NCBI RefSeq assembly: GCF_041435495.1
Contig: NZ_CP108644.1
Span: 2,666,001-2,730,000 of the forward strand
DNA from: Streptomyces sp. NBC_01116
GTDB taxonomy: Bacteria; Actinomycetota; Actinomycetes; Streptomycetales; Streptomycetaceae
Direction: 5' to 3'
DNA length: 64,000 nt
Shown: piece by piece, positions 17,526 to 26,125 of the stretch
Layout of the letters: each line of letters starts with the position of its first letter
Numbering within the stretch: the first letter of the stretch is position 1
The notes under the pieces: model-generated
What the model was told of the DNA's origin: nothing
The model's input: only the letters and a program-made list of their open reading frames with translations
The model's database searches: none
Program-made: the position numbers and the translations under genes

Positions 17526-17540
17526 TAGGAAACTTTCCTA
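17526..17540. promoter_or_regulatory. CsnR operator
   Basis: A perfect 15-bp palindrome TAGGAAACTTTCCTA centred on base 17533 lies 56 bases before the csnR start. As I recall, the characterised CsnR operator of Streptomyces chitosanase genes has the same AGGAAA/TTTCCT form, so autoregulation is likely. Confidence 0.75.
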
Positions 17541-17596
17541 ACAGAGTCTCTCCGGATCCACTCCGGAGGTCCTGAACAGAGGGCGGTGCATCCACG

Positions 17597-18820
17597 ATGG
17601 CGGGAACCACTCCCGGCGCACCCGGCACCCCGGGCACACCACGGGTGCTGCGGGCCATGAACGACCGGGCCGCCCTCGATCTGCTGCTGGAGCACGGACC
17701 GCTCTCCCGGACCCGGATCGGGAAGCTGACCGGTCTCTCCAAGCCCACCGCCTCCCAGCTCCTGGCCCGGCTGGAGGCGGCCGGGCTGGTCGTCGCCACC
17801 GGGACCAGCGAGGGGCGTCCCGGGCCCAACGCGCAGCTCTACACCGTGAACGCGCGGGCCGCCCATGTGGCCGGGCTCGACGTGAACGGGCGGCGGATCG
17901 TCGCCGCCGTCGCGGACGTGACCGGGCGGACCGTCGGGGAGTTCGAGCTGGCGACGCCGGGCCGGCGCGCCGACAGCGTGGTGCGTCAGGTCGCCGACGC
18001 GCTGGACGGGGCGGTGAAGGACGCCGGGCTCACCCGCGCCGACGTCCACCGGCTCGTCATCGGCACCCCGGGCGCCTTCGACCCGGGCACCGGACGGCTG
18101 CGGTACGCCTCGCACCTGCCCGGCTGGCACTCCCCCACCCTGCTGGACGAGCTGGCCGCGTTCCTGCCGATGCCGGTGGAGTACGAGAACGACGTCAATC
18201 TGGTCGCCGTCGCCGAGCAGCGCCTGGGCGCGGCCCGCGGCCACGACGACTTCGTCCTGCTCTGGAACGAGGAGGGCCTCGGCGCCGCCCTCGTCATCAA
18301 CGGCCGGCTGCACCGCGGCTTCACCGGCGGCGCGGGCGAGGTCGGCTTCCTGCCGGTGCCGGGTACCCCGCTCGTGCGCCAGGTCGTCAAGGCCAACAGC
18401 GGCGGCTTCCAGGAGCTGGCGGGCGCCCAGGCGGTGCCCCGGCTCGCGAAGGCGCTGGGCGTCGACACCCCGCAGCAGCCGTACGCGAAGGTCGCCGCCG
18501 ACCTGCTGGCGCGGGCGGCCGACGCGTACGAGCGGGACGAGGCGCTCACCGAGCTGCTGCGCCAGTACGCCCAGCGGCTCGCCACCGGCCTCGCCTCCGT
18601 CACCGCCGTCCTGGACCCCGGGCTGATCGTGCTCTCCGGCCAGGCGGTCGCGGCGGGCGGCGAGATCCTGCGCTCCCTGATCCAGTCCGAGCTGGCCGAG
18701 CTCGCCGCCTCCCGCCCCCGGCTCGTGGTCGGCGAGATCGACCGCACCCCCGTACTGCGCGGCGCCCTGGAGAGGGCGCTCGCCGACACCCGCGACGAAG
18801 TGTTCGACACCTCGCGCTGA
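17597..18820 (+). CDS. csnR: ROK-family repressor of chitosan-oligosaccharide use
   Basis: Represses chitosanase and uptake genes until chitosan oligomers are present. The 407-residue protein has an N-terminal winged helix-turn-helix (about 20-85, core RIGKLTGLSKPTASQLLARL) and a ROK sugar-binding fold (about 95-400) with ENDVNLVAVAEQRLG and a glycine-rich GGAGEVGFLPVPG loop. The Cys-rich zinc motif and the ExGH kinase motif of ROK kinases are absent, as expected for a pure regulator. It heads the csnR-E-F-G-H-K operon, whose order of ROK regulator, binding protein, two permeases, GH4 enzyme and kinase matches the known csn operon. The start ATG 17597 has GGGCGG 10 bases upstream. Confidence 0.88.
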   Translation: MAGTTPGAPGTPGTPRVLRAMNDRAALDLLLEHGPLSRTRIGKLTGLSKPTASQLLARLEAAGLVVATGTSEGRPGPNAQLYTVNARAAHVAGLDVNGRRIVAAVADVTGRTVGEFELATPGRRADSVVRQVADALDGAVKDAGLTRADVHRLVIGTPGAFDPGTGRLRYASHLPGWHSPTLLDELAAFLPMPVEYENDVNLVAVAEQRLGAARGHDDFVLLWNEEGLGAALVINGRLHRGFTGGAGEVGFLPVPGTPLVRQVVKANSGGFQELAGAQAVPRLAKALGVDTPQQPYAKVAADLLARAADAYERDEALTELLRQYAQRLATGLASVTAVLDPGLIVLSGQAVAAGGEILRSLIQSELAELAASRPRLVVGEIDRTPVLRGALERALADTRDEVFDTSR

Positions 18821-18880
18821 ACCACCGCTCCTCCCCCGTTCCCCGTCGTCTGCCTCTTCCCCGTCCCTGGGAGTTTTGTC

Positions 18881-20212
18881 ATGCGCACAAGCCGTCTCAC
18901 CACCACCGCCGTCGCCGTCGCCGCGATATCGGTGCTCGCCACCGCGTGTACGGGCCAGTCCGAGGCCGGCGCCTCCGACGACCCGAACGCGAAGACCACG
19001 ATCAACTTCTGGCACGGCTGGAGCGCGCCCGCCGAGGTGAAGGCGGTCAAGGACAACATCGACCGGTTCGAGAAGGCCCACCCGAACATCACGGTGAAGG
19101 TCTCCGGCAACATCAACGACGACAAGCTCAACCAGGCGCTGCGCGCGGGCGGTTCGAACGGGCCCGACGTGGTCTCCTCCTTCACCACCGCCAATGTCGG
19201 CAAGTTCTGCTCGTCCGGCGCGTTCGCGGACCTGAAGCCGTTCATCGAGAAGTCGAAGCTCGACCTGGAGAAGACCTTCCCGAAGGTCCTCCTCGACTAC
19301 ACCCAGTTCGAGGGCAAGCGCTGCGCCCTGCCGCTGCTCACCGACGCCTACGGCCTCTACTACAACAAGGACGCCTTCGAGAAGGCCGGGATCACCGCGC
19401 CGCCGAAGACCATGTCGGAGCTGGCGAGCGTCGCCAAGAAGCTGACGGTCGAGAAGGGCGACAGCTACGAGCAGCTCGGCTTCATGCCGACCTTCCACGG
19501 CTACGAGACCGTCGCCGACCACTACCTGTCCTCGTGGGACCACAAGTACTTCGACGAGAACGGCAAGTCCAACATCGCCAAGGACCCGGCGTTCGCGGAG
19601 ATGTTCACGTACCAGAAGAAGCTCGTCGAGGACCTCGGCGGCTACGACAGGCTGGAGAAGTACCGGGGCACCTTCGGTGACGAGTGGGGCGCCAAGCACC
19701 CGTTCCACACCGGGCAGGTGGCCATGCAGCTGGACGGCGAGTGGCGGCTCGGGATGGCCGAGGACACCAAGCCCGGCTTCGAGATCGGCGTCGCGCCGAT
19801 GCCCGTCGCCGACGACGAGGCGGACAGCTACGGCAAGGGCTTCCTCTCCGGCACCATCGTGGGCATCGCCCCGGCCAGTACGAAGCAGAACGCCGCGTGG
19901 GAGCTGGTCAAGTTCATGACCAGCGACACCGAGGCGGTCGTGGACTTCGCCAACGGCATCCGCAACGTGCCCTCCACCTTCGAGGCGCTGAAGTCCCCCG
20001 ACCTGAAGTTCGACCCGCGTTTCAAGACCTTCCTGGACATCGCGCAGCACCCGAAGTCCAACACCCCCGACGGGGCCGTCAACGGATCCACGTACCAGCA
20101 GACGATCCAGGACTTCGGCTACCAGTACGAGAAGGGCGCGGTGAAGGACCTCCAGGCCGGTCTGGAGAAGACCGCGAAGCAGATCGACACCGACATCGCC
20201 AAGGCCAAGTAG
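18881..20212 (+). CDS. csnE: chitosan-oligosaccharide ABC transporter, sugar-binding lipoprotein
   Basis: Extracellular substrate-binding protein of a carbohydrate ABC importer. The 443-residue precursor has a signal sequence ending SVLATAC, a lipoprotein-type cleavage site at Cys23. The mature part is a family-1 solute-binding protein: TINFWHGWSAP at the start, GLYYNKDAFEKAGI in the first lobe, and MQLDGEWRLGMAED near the hinge. GGGAG lies 7 bases before ATG 18881. A 60-base gap from csnR without a terminator places it in the same operon. Chitosan-oligosaccharide specificity is taken from the operon, not from the sequence. Confidence 0.88.
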   Translation: MRTSRLTTTAVAVAAISVLATACTGQSEAGASDDPNAKTTINFWHGWSAPAEVKAVKDNIDRFEKAHPNITVKVSGNINDDKLNQALRAGGSNGPDVVSSFTTANVGKFCSSGAFADLKPFIEKSKLDLEKTFPKVLLDYTQFEGKRCALPLLTDAYGLYYNKDAFEKAGITAPPKTMSELASVAKKLTVEKGDSYEQLGFMPTFHGYETVADHYLSSWDHKYFDENGKSNIAKDPAFAEMFTYQKKLVEDLGGYDRLEKYRGTFGDEWGAKHPFHTGQVAMQLDGEWRLGMAEDTKPGFEIGVAPMPVADDEADSYGKGFLSGTIVGIAPASTKQNAAWELVKFMTSDTEAVVDFANGIRNVPSTFEALKSPDLKFDPRFKTFLDIAQHPKSNTPDGAVNGSTYQQTIQDFGYQYEKGAVKDLQAGLEKTAKQIDTDIAKAK

Positions 20213-20218
20213 CCCCCG

Positions 20219-21160
20219 ATGACGACGCACACACTCCGCTCCAAGCGCCGCAGGTCGGCACTGCGCACGGCGGCCTTCATGTCGCCGTGGCTGATCGGGT
20301 TCTCGGTCTTCTTCGTCTACCCGATGATCTCGACCGTCTACTTCTCCTTCACCCAGTACGACGGTTTCGGGGCGCCGGTCTTCAACGGGCTGACCAACTG
20401 GACGTACGTGTTCAGCGACTACCCGATGTTCTGGCCGTCGCTGCGCAACACCCTGTGGCTGGTCCTCGTCATGGTCACCTGCCGGGTCGTCTTCGGCCTC
20501 GGCATCGGCATGCTGATCACGAAGATCAAGACGGGGACCGGGGTCTTCCGGACCCTCTTCTACCTGCCCTACCTGGCCCCGCCGGTCGCCGCGACGCTCG
20601 CCTTCGTCTTCCTGCTCAATCCCGGCACGGGGCCCGTCAACGCGATCCTCGGGGACCTGGGGCTGCCGACGCCGGGCTGGTTCAACGACGCCTCCTGGTC
20701 CAAGCCGGCGCTCACCATGCTCGCGGTGTGGGGCATCGGGGACCTGATGGTCATCTTCATGGCGTCGCTGCTGGACGTGCCGACCGAGCAGTACGAGGCG
20801 GCCGAGCTGGACGGCGCGTCCGCCTGGCAGAAGTTCCGCTTCGTGACCCTGCCGAACATCTCGCCGATCGTGCTGTTCGCCGTGGTGACGGGCGTCATCC
20901 AGGCGATGCAGTACTACACGCAGCCACTCGTCGCCGGGAAGGTCGCCTCGGGGGTCATCGGCGGCTCCGGCCAGTCCTTCGAACCCGGCTATCCCGACAA
21001 GTCGACACTGACGCTCCCGCAGCTCGTCTACAACCTGGGCTTCCAGCGCTTCGACTACGGCGCCGCCTGCGTCGTCGCCCTCGTCCTGTTCGCCCTGGCC
21101 ATGGCCTTCACCGCGCTGCTCATGCGGGGCCGCAACAACCTGATCCAGGCCGGTGACTGA
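20219..21160 (+). CDS. csnF: chitosan-oligosaccharide ABC transporter permease 1
   Basis: A 313-residue integral membrane protein of the MalF type with six predicted helices. It carries the EAA loop contacting the ATPase (YEAAELDGASAWQKFRFVTLP, about residues 199-219). The first helix follows AAFMSPWLIGFSVFFVYP. It starts 6 bases after the csnE stop, and its ribosome site is weak, so translation is probably coupled. No ATPase gene is in the operon; such importers commonly use a shared MsiK-type ATPase encoded elsewhere. Confidence 0.9.
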   Translation: MTTHTLRSKRRRSALRTAAFMSPWLIGFSVFFVYPMISTVYFSFTQYDGFGAPVFNGLTNWTYVFSDYPMFWPSLRNTLWLVLVMVTCRVVFGLGIGMLITKIKTGTGVFRTLFYLPYLAPPVAATLAFVFLLNPGTGPVNAILGDLGLPTPGWFNDASWSKPALTMLAVWGIGDLMVIFMASLLDVPTEQYEAAELDGASAWQKFRFVTLPNISPIVLFAVVTGVIQAMQYYTQPLVAGKVASGVIGGSGQSFEPGYPDKSTLTLPQLVYNLGFQRFDYGAACVVALVLFALAMAFTALLMRGRNNLIQAGD

Positions 21161-21163
21161 GCC

Positions 21164-22069
21164 ATGACCCAACTCCTCGAAAAGACCGCCACCGCCTCCT
21201 CTCCGGAGCGCTCCGGCCGGACCCCCGCCGCGCGCACCGCCCGCCGCAAGGCGCTGCTGCACTGGATCGCCGTGCACTCGCTCGGGATCGCCGCCGCGCT
21301 CTTCTTCGTGCTGCCGTTCGTCTTCGTGGTGCTGACCTCACTGATGAGCGACCAGCAGGCGCTGACCCGCGACCTCACCCCGAACACCTGGGAGTGGGGA
21401 AACTACGAGCGGGTCTTCAACACCCCGGGCTTCCTGACCTGGTGGCGCAACACCCTGCTGTACGCGGGTGTCGGCACCGTCCTGACCGTCGTCTCGTCCG
21501 TCCCGGTGGCGTACGCGCTGGCGAAGTTCCGCTTCCGGGGCCGCAAGCTGTCGCTGATGCTCGTCATCTCGATGATGATGCTGCCGCCGCAGGTCGTCAT
21601 CATCCCGATGTACCTGTTCTGGGCGAAGCAGATGGACCTCTCCGGCACGTTGTGGCCGCTGATCATCCCGATGGCCTTCGGCGACGCGTTCTCCATCTTC
21701 CTGCTGCGGCAGTTCCTGCTGACCATCCCGAACGAGTACCTGGACGCCGCCAAGGTCGACGGCTGCGGTGAGTTCCGCACGCTGATGAAGGTCGTCCTGC
21801 CGATGGCCAAGCCCGGCATCGCGGCCATCGCCCTCTTCCAGTTCTTCGCCGCCTGGAACGACTACTTCGGACCACAGATCTACGCTTCGGAGAACCCGGC
21901 CGCCTGGACGCTCAGTTACGGCCTCGAATCCTTCAAGGGCGCACACCACACCGACTGGAACCTGACCATGGCCGCGACCGTTCTGGTCATGGCCCCCGTG
22001 ATCGCCGTCTTCTTCTTTGCCCAGAAGGCATTCGTCGAGGGCGTCACACTGACCGGAGTAAAGGGCTGA
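21164..22069 (+). CDS. csnG: chitosan-oligosaccharide ABC transporter permease 2
   Basis: A 301-residue MalG-type permease, partner of the preceding gene. Six hydrophobic segments are visible, and the EAA loop reads YLDAAKVDGCGEFRTLMKVVLP (about residues 188-209). A long basic N-terminus precedes helix 1. It starts 3 bases after the csnF stop. Together with csnE and csnF it makes an importer lacking its own ATPase. Confidence 0.9.
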   Translation: MTQLLEKTATASSPERSGRTPAARTARRKALLHWIAVHSLGIAAALFFVLPFVFVVLTSLMSDQQALTRDLTPNTWEWGNYERVFNTPGFLTWWRNTLLYAGVGTVLTVVSSVPVAYALAKFRFRGRKLSLMLVISMMMLPPQVVIIPMYLFWAKQMDLSGTLWPLIIPMAFGDAFSIFLLRQFLLTIPNEYLDAAKVDGCGEFRTLMKVVLPMAKPGIAAIALFQFFAAWNDYFGPQIYASENPAAWTLSYGLESFKGAHHTDWNLTMAATVLVMAPVIAVFFFAQKAFVEGVTLTGVKG

Positions 22070-22070
22070 C

Positions 22071-23336
22071 ATGAAGCTCGCAGTAGTGGGTGGCGGGTCC
22101 ACCTACACCCCTGAACTGATCGACGGATTCGCCCGGCTGCGGGACACGCTGCCGATCGAGGAGCTGGTGCTCGTCGATCCGGCGGCCGACCGCCTGGACC
22201 TGGTGGGAGGTCTCGCCCGGCGGATCTTCGCCAAGCAGGACCACGCCGGGAGGATCACGACCACCACCGACATCGACGCGGGCGTCGCCGACGCCGACGC
22301 GGTCCTGCTCCAGCTGCGCGTCGGCGGACAGGCCGCGCGCAACCAGGACGAGACCTGGCCGCTGGAGTGCGGCTGCGTCGGCCAGGAGACCACCGGTGCC
22401 GGCGGCCTCGCCAAGGCCCTGCGCACCGTGCCGGTCGTCCTGGACATCGCCGAGCGGGTCCGCCGCGCCAACCCGGACGCCTGGATCATCGACTTCACCA
22501 ACCCGGTCGGCATCGTCACCCGCGCCCTGCTCCAGGCCGGGCACAAGGCCGTCGGCCTGTGCAACGTGGCGATCGGCTTCCAGCGGAAGTTCGCCCGGCT
22601 GCTGGACGTGAACCCCTCCGAGGTGCACCTCGACCACGTCGGGCTCAACCACCTGACCTGGGAGCTGGGGGTCCGCCTGGGCGGCCCGGACGGCGAGAAC
22701 GTCCTGCCGAAGCTCCTCGCCGAGCACGGCGACGCCATCGCCGACGACCTGCACATGCCCCGGCAGGTCGTCGACCGGCTCGGCGTCGTCCCCTCCTACT
22801 ACCTGCGCTACTTCTACTCCCACGACGAGGTGGTCAGGGAGCTCGGCACCAAGCCGTCCCGGGCCGCCGAGGTCGCGGCGATGGAGAAGGAACTGCTCGC
22901 GATGTACGGCGACCCGACGCTGGACACGAAGCCCGAGCTGCTCGCCAAGCGCGGCGGCGCGTTCTACTCCGAGGCGGCCGTGGACCTGGCGGCCTCCCTG
23001 CTGGGCGACGGCGGCTCCCCGGTCCAGGTGGTCAACACGTACAACAACGGGACCCTGCCGTTCCTCCCGGACGACGCGGTGATCGAGGTCCAGGCCCGGG
23101 TCGGGCGCGACGGCGCGACACCGCTGGCCGTCCCCGCGCTGGACCCGCTGTACGCCGGTCTGATCGCCAACGTGACGGCGTACGAGGACCTCGCCCTGGA
23201 AGCCGCGCTGCGCGGCGGCCGGGACCGGGTCTTCAAGGCACTCCTCGCCCACCCGCTGATCGGCCAGTACGACTACGCCGAGGGCCTCACCGACCGGCTG
23301 ATCGCGCACAACCGGGAGCACCTTTCGTGGGCGTGA
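22071..23336 (+). CDS. csnH: GH4 family glycosidase (6-phospho-beta-glucosidase type)
   Basis: A 421-residue NAD- and metal-dependent glycosidase that would split imported, possibly phosphorylated, glucosamine oligomers in the cytoplasm. GH4 hallmarks are present: the dinucleotide loop VVGGGSTYTPEL at the N-terminus, RVGGQAARNQDE, the motif CVGQETTGAGG, the metal-ligand region GLCNVAIGF with its Cys, and LNHLTW with its His. It starts one base after csnG. The phospho-sugar preference is family knowledge; the actual substrate is inferred from the operon. Confidence 0.9.
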   Translation: MKLAVVGGGSTYTPELIDGFARLRDTLPIEELVLVDPAADRLDLVGGLARRIFAKQDHAGRITTTTDIDAGVADADAVLLQLRVGGQAARNQDETWPLECGCVGQETTGAGGLAKALRTVPVVLDIAERVRRANPDAWIIDFTNPVGIVTRALLQAGHKAVGLCNVAIGFQRKFARLLDVNPSEVHLDHVGLNHLTWELGVRLGGPDGENVLPKLLAEHGDAIADDLHMPRQVVDRLGVVPSYYLRYFYSHDEVVRELGTKPSRAAEVAAMEKELLAMYGDPTLDTKPELLAKRGGAFYSEAAVDLAASLLGDGGSPVQVVNTYNNGTLPFLPDDAVIEVQARVGRDGATPLAVPALDPLYAGLIANVTAYEDLALEAALRGGRDRVFKALLAHPLIGQYDYAEGLTDRLIAHNREHLSWA

Positions 23337-24322
23337 ACGTGTCGGTCGTCGCCATCGACGCGGGCAACAGCAAGACCGACGTGGCACTGATCGGCGAGGA
23401 CGGCACGGTGCTGTCCTCGGCGCGCGGCGGCGGCTTCCAGCCGCCCGTGGTGGGGGTGGAGGCCGCGATCGACGTGCTGGCCGCCGCGCTGGGACGGGCC
23501 GTCGCGGAGCTGCCGGACGCCGGTGGCGCGTTCGGCGCGTCCGCCCATGTCTCCGCGTGCCTGGCCAACGCCGATCTGCCGGTCGAGGAGGCCGAGCTGG
23601 CCGGGGCCCTGGAGGCCCGCGGCTGGGGCTCCTCGGTGGAGGTGCGCAACGACACCTTCGCCATCCTGCGCGCCGGGGTGGACGAGCCCCGGGGCGTCGC
23701 GGTGGTGTGCGGGGCCGGGATCAACTGCGTGGGCATGACCCCGGACGGGCGGACCGCCCGCTTCCCCGCGATCGGGCGGATATCCGGTGACTGGGGCGGC
23801 GGTTCGGGGCTCGCGGAGGAGGCGCTGTGGTTCGCCGCGCGCGCCGAGGACGGACGCGGCGAACCCTCCGAGCTGACCCGTGCGCTGCCCGGCCACTTCG
23901 GGCTCGACTCGATGTACGCGCTCATCGAGGCGCTGCACCGGGGCGCGATCCCGTCGGCGCGGCGGCACGAGCTGACGCCCGTGCTGTTCGCGACGGCCGC
24001 GGGCGGCGACCCGGTGGCCCTCGCGCTGGTGGAGCGGCTGGCCGAGGAGGTGGTGGCGATGGCGTCGGTCGCGCTGGGCCGGCTCGGTCTGCTGGCGGAG
24101 GAGGCTCCGGTGCTGCTGGGCGGCAGCGTGCTGGCCGCGCGCCATCCGCAGCTGAACGACCGGATCACCGAACTCCTCGCGGCACGCGCCCCGAAGGCCG
24201 GGGTGCGCGTCGTGTCCGAGCCGCCGGTGCTGGGCGCGGCGCTGCTGGGCCTGGACCGTACGGGCGCGACGCCGGAGGTCCAGCGGAGGCTGCGCGCACA
24301 GTACGTCCGAGGAGCGCGGTAG
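23327..24322 (+). CDS. csnK: BadF/BadG/BcrA/BcrD-type sugar kinase (GlcNAc/glucosamine kinase-like)
   Basis: A 331-residue actin-fold kinase. It has the phosphate-1 motif AIDAGNSKTDVAL at residues about 8-20, the conserved GAGINCVG loop in the middle and an adenosine-motif-like LLGGSVLAARHP near the C-terminus. GTG 23327 overlaps the csnH end by 10 bases and has GGGAG at 8 bases; GTG codons at 23333 and 23339 are alternatives. As last gene of the operon it likely phosphorylates the amino sugars imported by csnEFG. A perfect hairpin follows 48 bases later. Confidence 0.88.
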   Translation: MGVNVSVVAIDAGNSKTDVALIGEDGTVLSSARGGGFQPPVVGVEAAIDVLAAALGRAVAELPDAGGAFGASAHVSACLANADLPVEEAELAGALEARGWGSSVEVRNDTFAILRAGVDEPRGVAVVCGAGINCVGMTPDGRTARFPAIGRISGDWGGGSGLAEEALWFAARAEDGRGEPSELTRALPGHFGLDSMYALIEALHRGAIPSARRHELTPVLFATAAGGDPVALALVERLAEEVVAMASVALGRLGLLAEEAPVLLGGSVLAARHPQLNDRITELLAARAPKAGVRVVSEPPVLGAALLGLDRTGATPEVQRRLRAQYVRGAR

Positions 24323-24370
24323 GTCCGAGGAGCACCGTTCGTCCGAGGACCGGAGCACGCCGTACGTCAC

Positions 24371-24409
24371 GGAACGTCCCCCCACGCGGTTCGCGTGGGG
24401 GGACGTTCC
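24371..24409 (+). terminator. terminator of the csn operon
   Basis: A perfect 18-bp stem (24371-24388 with 24392-24409) and a 3-base loop lie 48 bases after csnK. Confidence 0.85.
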
Positions 24410-24725
24410 TCGTACGGGTGAAAGCCGGGGACAGGCGGGGCACGGGGGAACCGATCGGCCTCCTGGAACGTGTACCTGATGGGGAGTCCGTTCGCTTATG
24501 GGGATGTTTCAGGGCACGTTGCACCGCTTGTCTTGATCGGCCGCGTCCGCCCTGATCGAATGCGGGGACTGATGTGGGGACCGAAGCCGGGACGGGGACG
24601 GGGGCCGTCGCGGGAAACCGGCGTTCCTGGTGTGGATGTCCGTCCCCGCGGCCATACTTCTGGCCGGGTGCGCGTCCCTGGGCCGGGGACGAGGGCCCAC
24701 CGTCAGTGACCGAGGGGGAGGTCGA
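24410..24725. other. intergenic region before the PknG locus
   Basis: About 316 bases with no credible gene, presumably holding the promoter of the seven-gene locus. I see no convincing -35/-10 pair. A short frame from GTG 24630 that mimics a lipoprotein signal was rejected. Confidence 0.5.
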
Positions 24726-26114
24726 GTGACACACCCGCCGAGCGGCGGCTCGCAGGCGCTGCGCACGCCGGACCCGGTGTCCGCGCACACCGGCATGCCC
24801 GCACAGCGCCGCACCACGTGGGCCGCGCAGGCGGAGCGCCTGCGCACCGCGGCGACGACCGAGCCCGGCCGGCTCCAGATCATCGGGGCCGTCCTGGCGC
24901 TGCTGGTCCTGGCGTTCGGCGCGGTGACCACCCTGGAGATCTCGTCGCGGGCGTCGTCGGCCGACGACGTGGTCAACCGCAGTCAGCCGCTGAGCGCCGA
25001 CGCGGCGGACATCTACCGCTTCCTGGCGGACGCGGACACGACGGCGGCCAGTGGGTTCCTCGCGGGCGCGCAGGAGCCCGAGGCCGTGCAGGAGCAGTAC
25101 CGGAAGGACATCGAGGAGGCGGCCCGGCTGCTGGTGGAGGCGTCGGGGAACACCGGCTCCGACAGCGCGGCCGGCCGTGAGATAGCCACCCTCAACAAGC
25201 TGCTCCCGGTCTACACGGGCCTGATCGAGCGCGCCCGCGCCAACAACCGCCAGGGCCTGCCGCTGGGCGGCGCCTATCTCCGGTACGCGAACCAGAAGAT
25301 GACCGGCGAGATGCTGCCGGCCGCCGAGCGGCTGTACGCGGCGGAGACGGGTCGGCTGGAGACGGACTCCGCCGACGCCCGGCAGTGGCCCGTCCTGTCG
25401 CTCGGCGCCGGGATCCTGGTGCTCGGCGCGCTGGTGTGGATGCAGCGGCGGACCTACCGCCGGACGAACCGGGTGCTGAACCACGGGCTGCTGGCGGCGA
25501 CGGCCGCCGCCTCGGTGGTGGTGCTCTGGCTGGCCGTGGGGCACGCGGTGGCCCGTGCGGAGCTGCGGTCGGCGATGGTGCACGGCCAGGCGTCCCTGGA
25601 TGTGCTCAACGACGCGCGGATCAGCTCCCTGAAGGCCCGCGCCAACGAGAACCTCACGCTGGTGGCGCGCGGCGCGGTGCTGACCCCCGACGGCTCCGCC
25701 GACCAGTACGAGGCGGACTACGGCACGGGGATGAAGGCGTTGACGGACCGGTTGGAGAAGGCCGGCCGGCTCGCGGACGACGAGAGCGGGAAGGCGCCGG
25801 TGGCCGACGCGGCCAAGGGCGTGGCCCAGTGGCAGGTCCGCCACCGCGAGGCGCGTGCCACGGACGACCGCGGCGACTACGACGGTGCCCTGAAGCAGAT
25901 CATCGGGACCGACGAGTCCACCGGGCAGTCCTTCCAGCAGGTGGACGCCGCACTGGAGAAGGCGCTCTCCCATGAGCAGGACGAGTTCACCTCGGCGGCG
26001 GAGGACGGGCGGGGGGCCCTGCGGGGCCTGCCGATCGGCGCCGCGGCGCTGGCGGTCCTGGGGGCCGCCGCCGTGATCGTCGGGGTCAACCGCAGGCTCT
26101 CGGAGTACCGGTGA
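24726..26114 (+). CDS. glnX: GlnX-like four-helix membrane protein of the PknG pathway
   Basis: A 462-residue membrane protein. Helices are at about 51-71, 221-239, 251-275 and near the C-terminus (LPIGAAALAVLGAAAVIVGV). Two large outside-facing helical segments (72-220 and 276-430) look like sensor domains of chemoreceptor type without a signalling tail. In mycobacteria, GlnX relays binding of Asp/Glu-loaded GlnH to the kinase PknG, and this gene sits in the same order before a GlnH-like and a PknG gene. GTG 24726 follows GGGGGAGG by 4 bases. Direct sequence similarity to mycobacterial GlnX cannot be scored here, so the name rests mainly on layout and topology. Confidence 0.75.
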   Translation: MTHPPSGGSQALRTPDPVSAHTGMPAQRRTTWAAQAERLRTAATTEPGRLQIIGAVLALLVLAFGAVTTLEISSRASSADDVVNRSQPLSADAADIYRFLADADTTAASGFLAGAQEPEAVQEQYRKDIEEAARLLVEASGNTGSDSAAGREIATLNKLLPVYTGLIERARANNRQGLPLGGAYLRYANQKMTGEMLPAAERLYAAETGRLETDSADARQWPVLSLGAGILVLGALVWMQRRTYRRTNRVLNHGLLAATAAASVVVLWLAVGHAVARAELRSAMVHGQASLDVLNDARISSLKARANENLTLVARGAVLTPDGSADQYEADYGTGMKALTDRLEKAGRLADDESGKAPVADAAKGVAQWQVRHREARATDDRGDYDGALKQIIGTDESTGQSFQQVDAALEKALSHEQDEFTSAAEDGRGALRGLPIGAAALAVLGAAAVIVGVNRRLSEYR

Positions 26115-26125
26115 GAGGGGCAGCG

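Noticed and set aside
17357..21277. Very long leftward open frame (1306 codons) across the csn genes
   Set aside because: It is an antisense shadow of csnR, csnE and csnF caused by high third-position GC. The protein is low complexity, and the sense genes have clear domains and ribosome sites.
24630..24725. In-frame lipoprotein-like N-terminus (MWMSVPAAILLAGC) ahead of the GlnX-like gene
   Set aside because: It lacks the basic N-region of a signal peptide, uses rare codons, has no ribosome site, and the good GGGGGAGG site serves GTG 24726.
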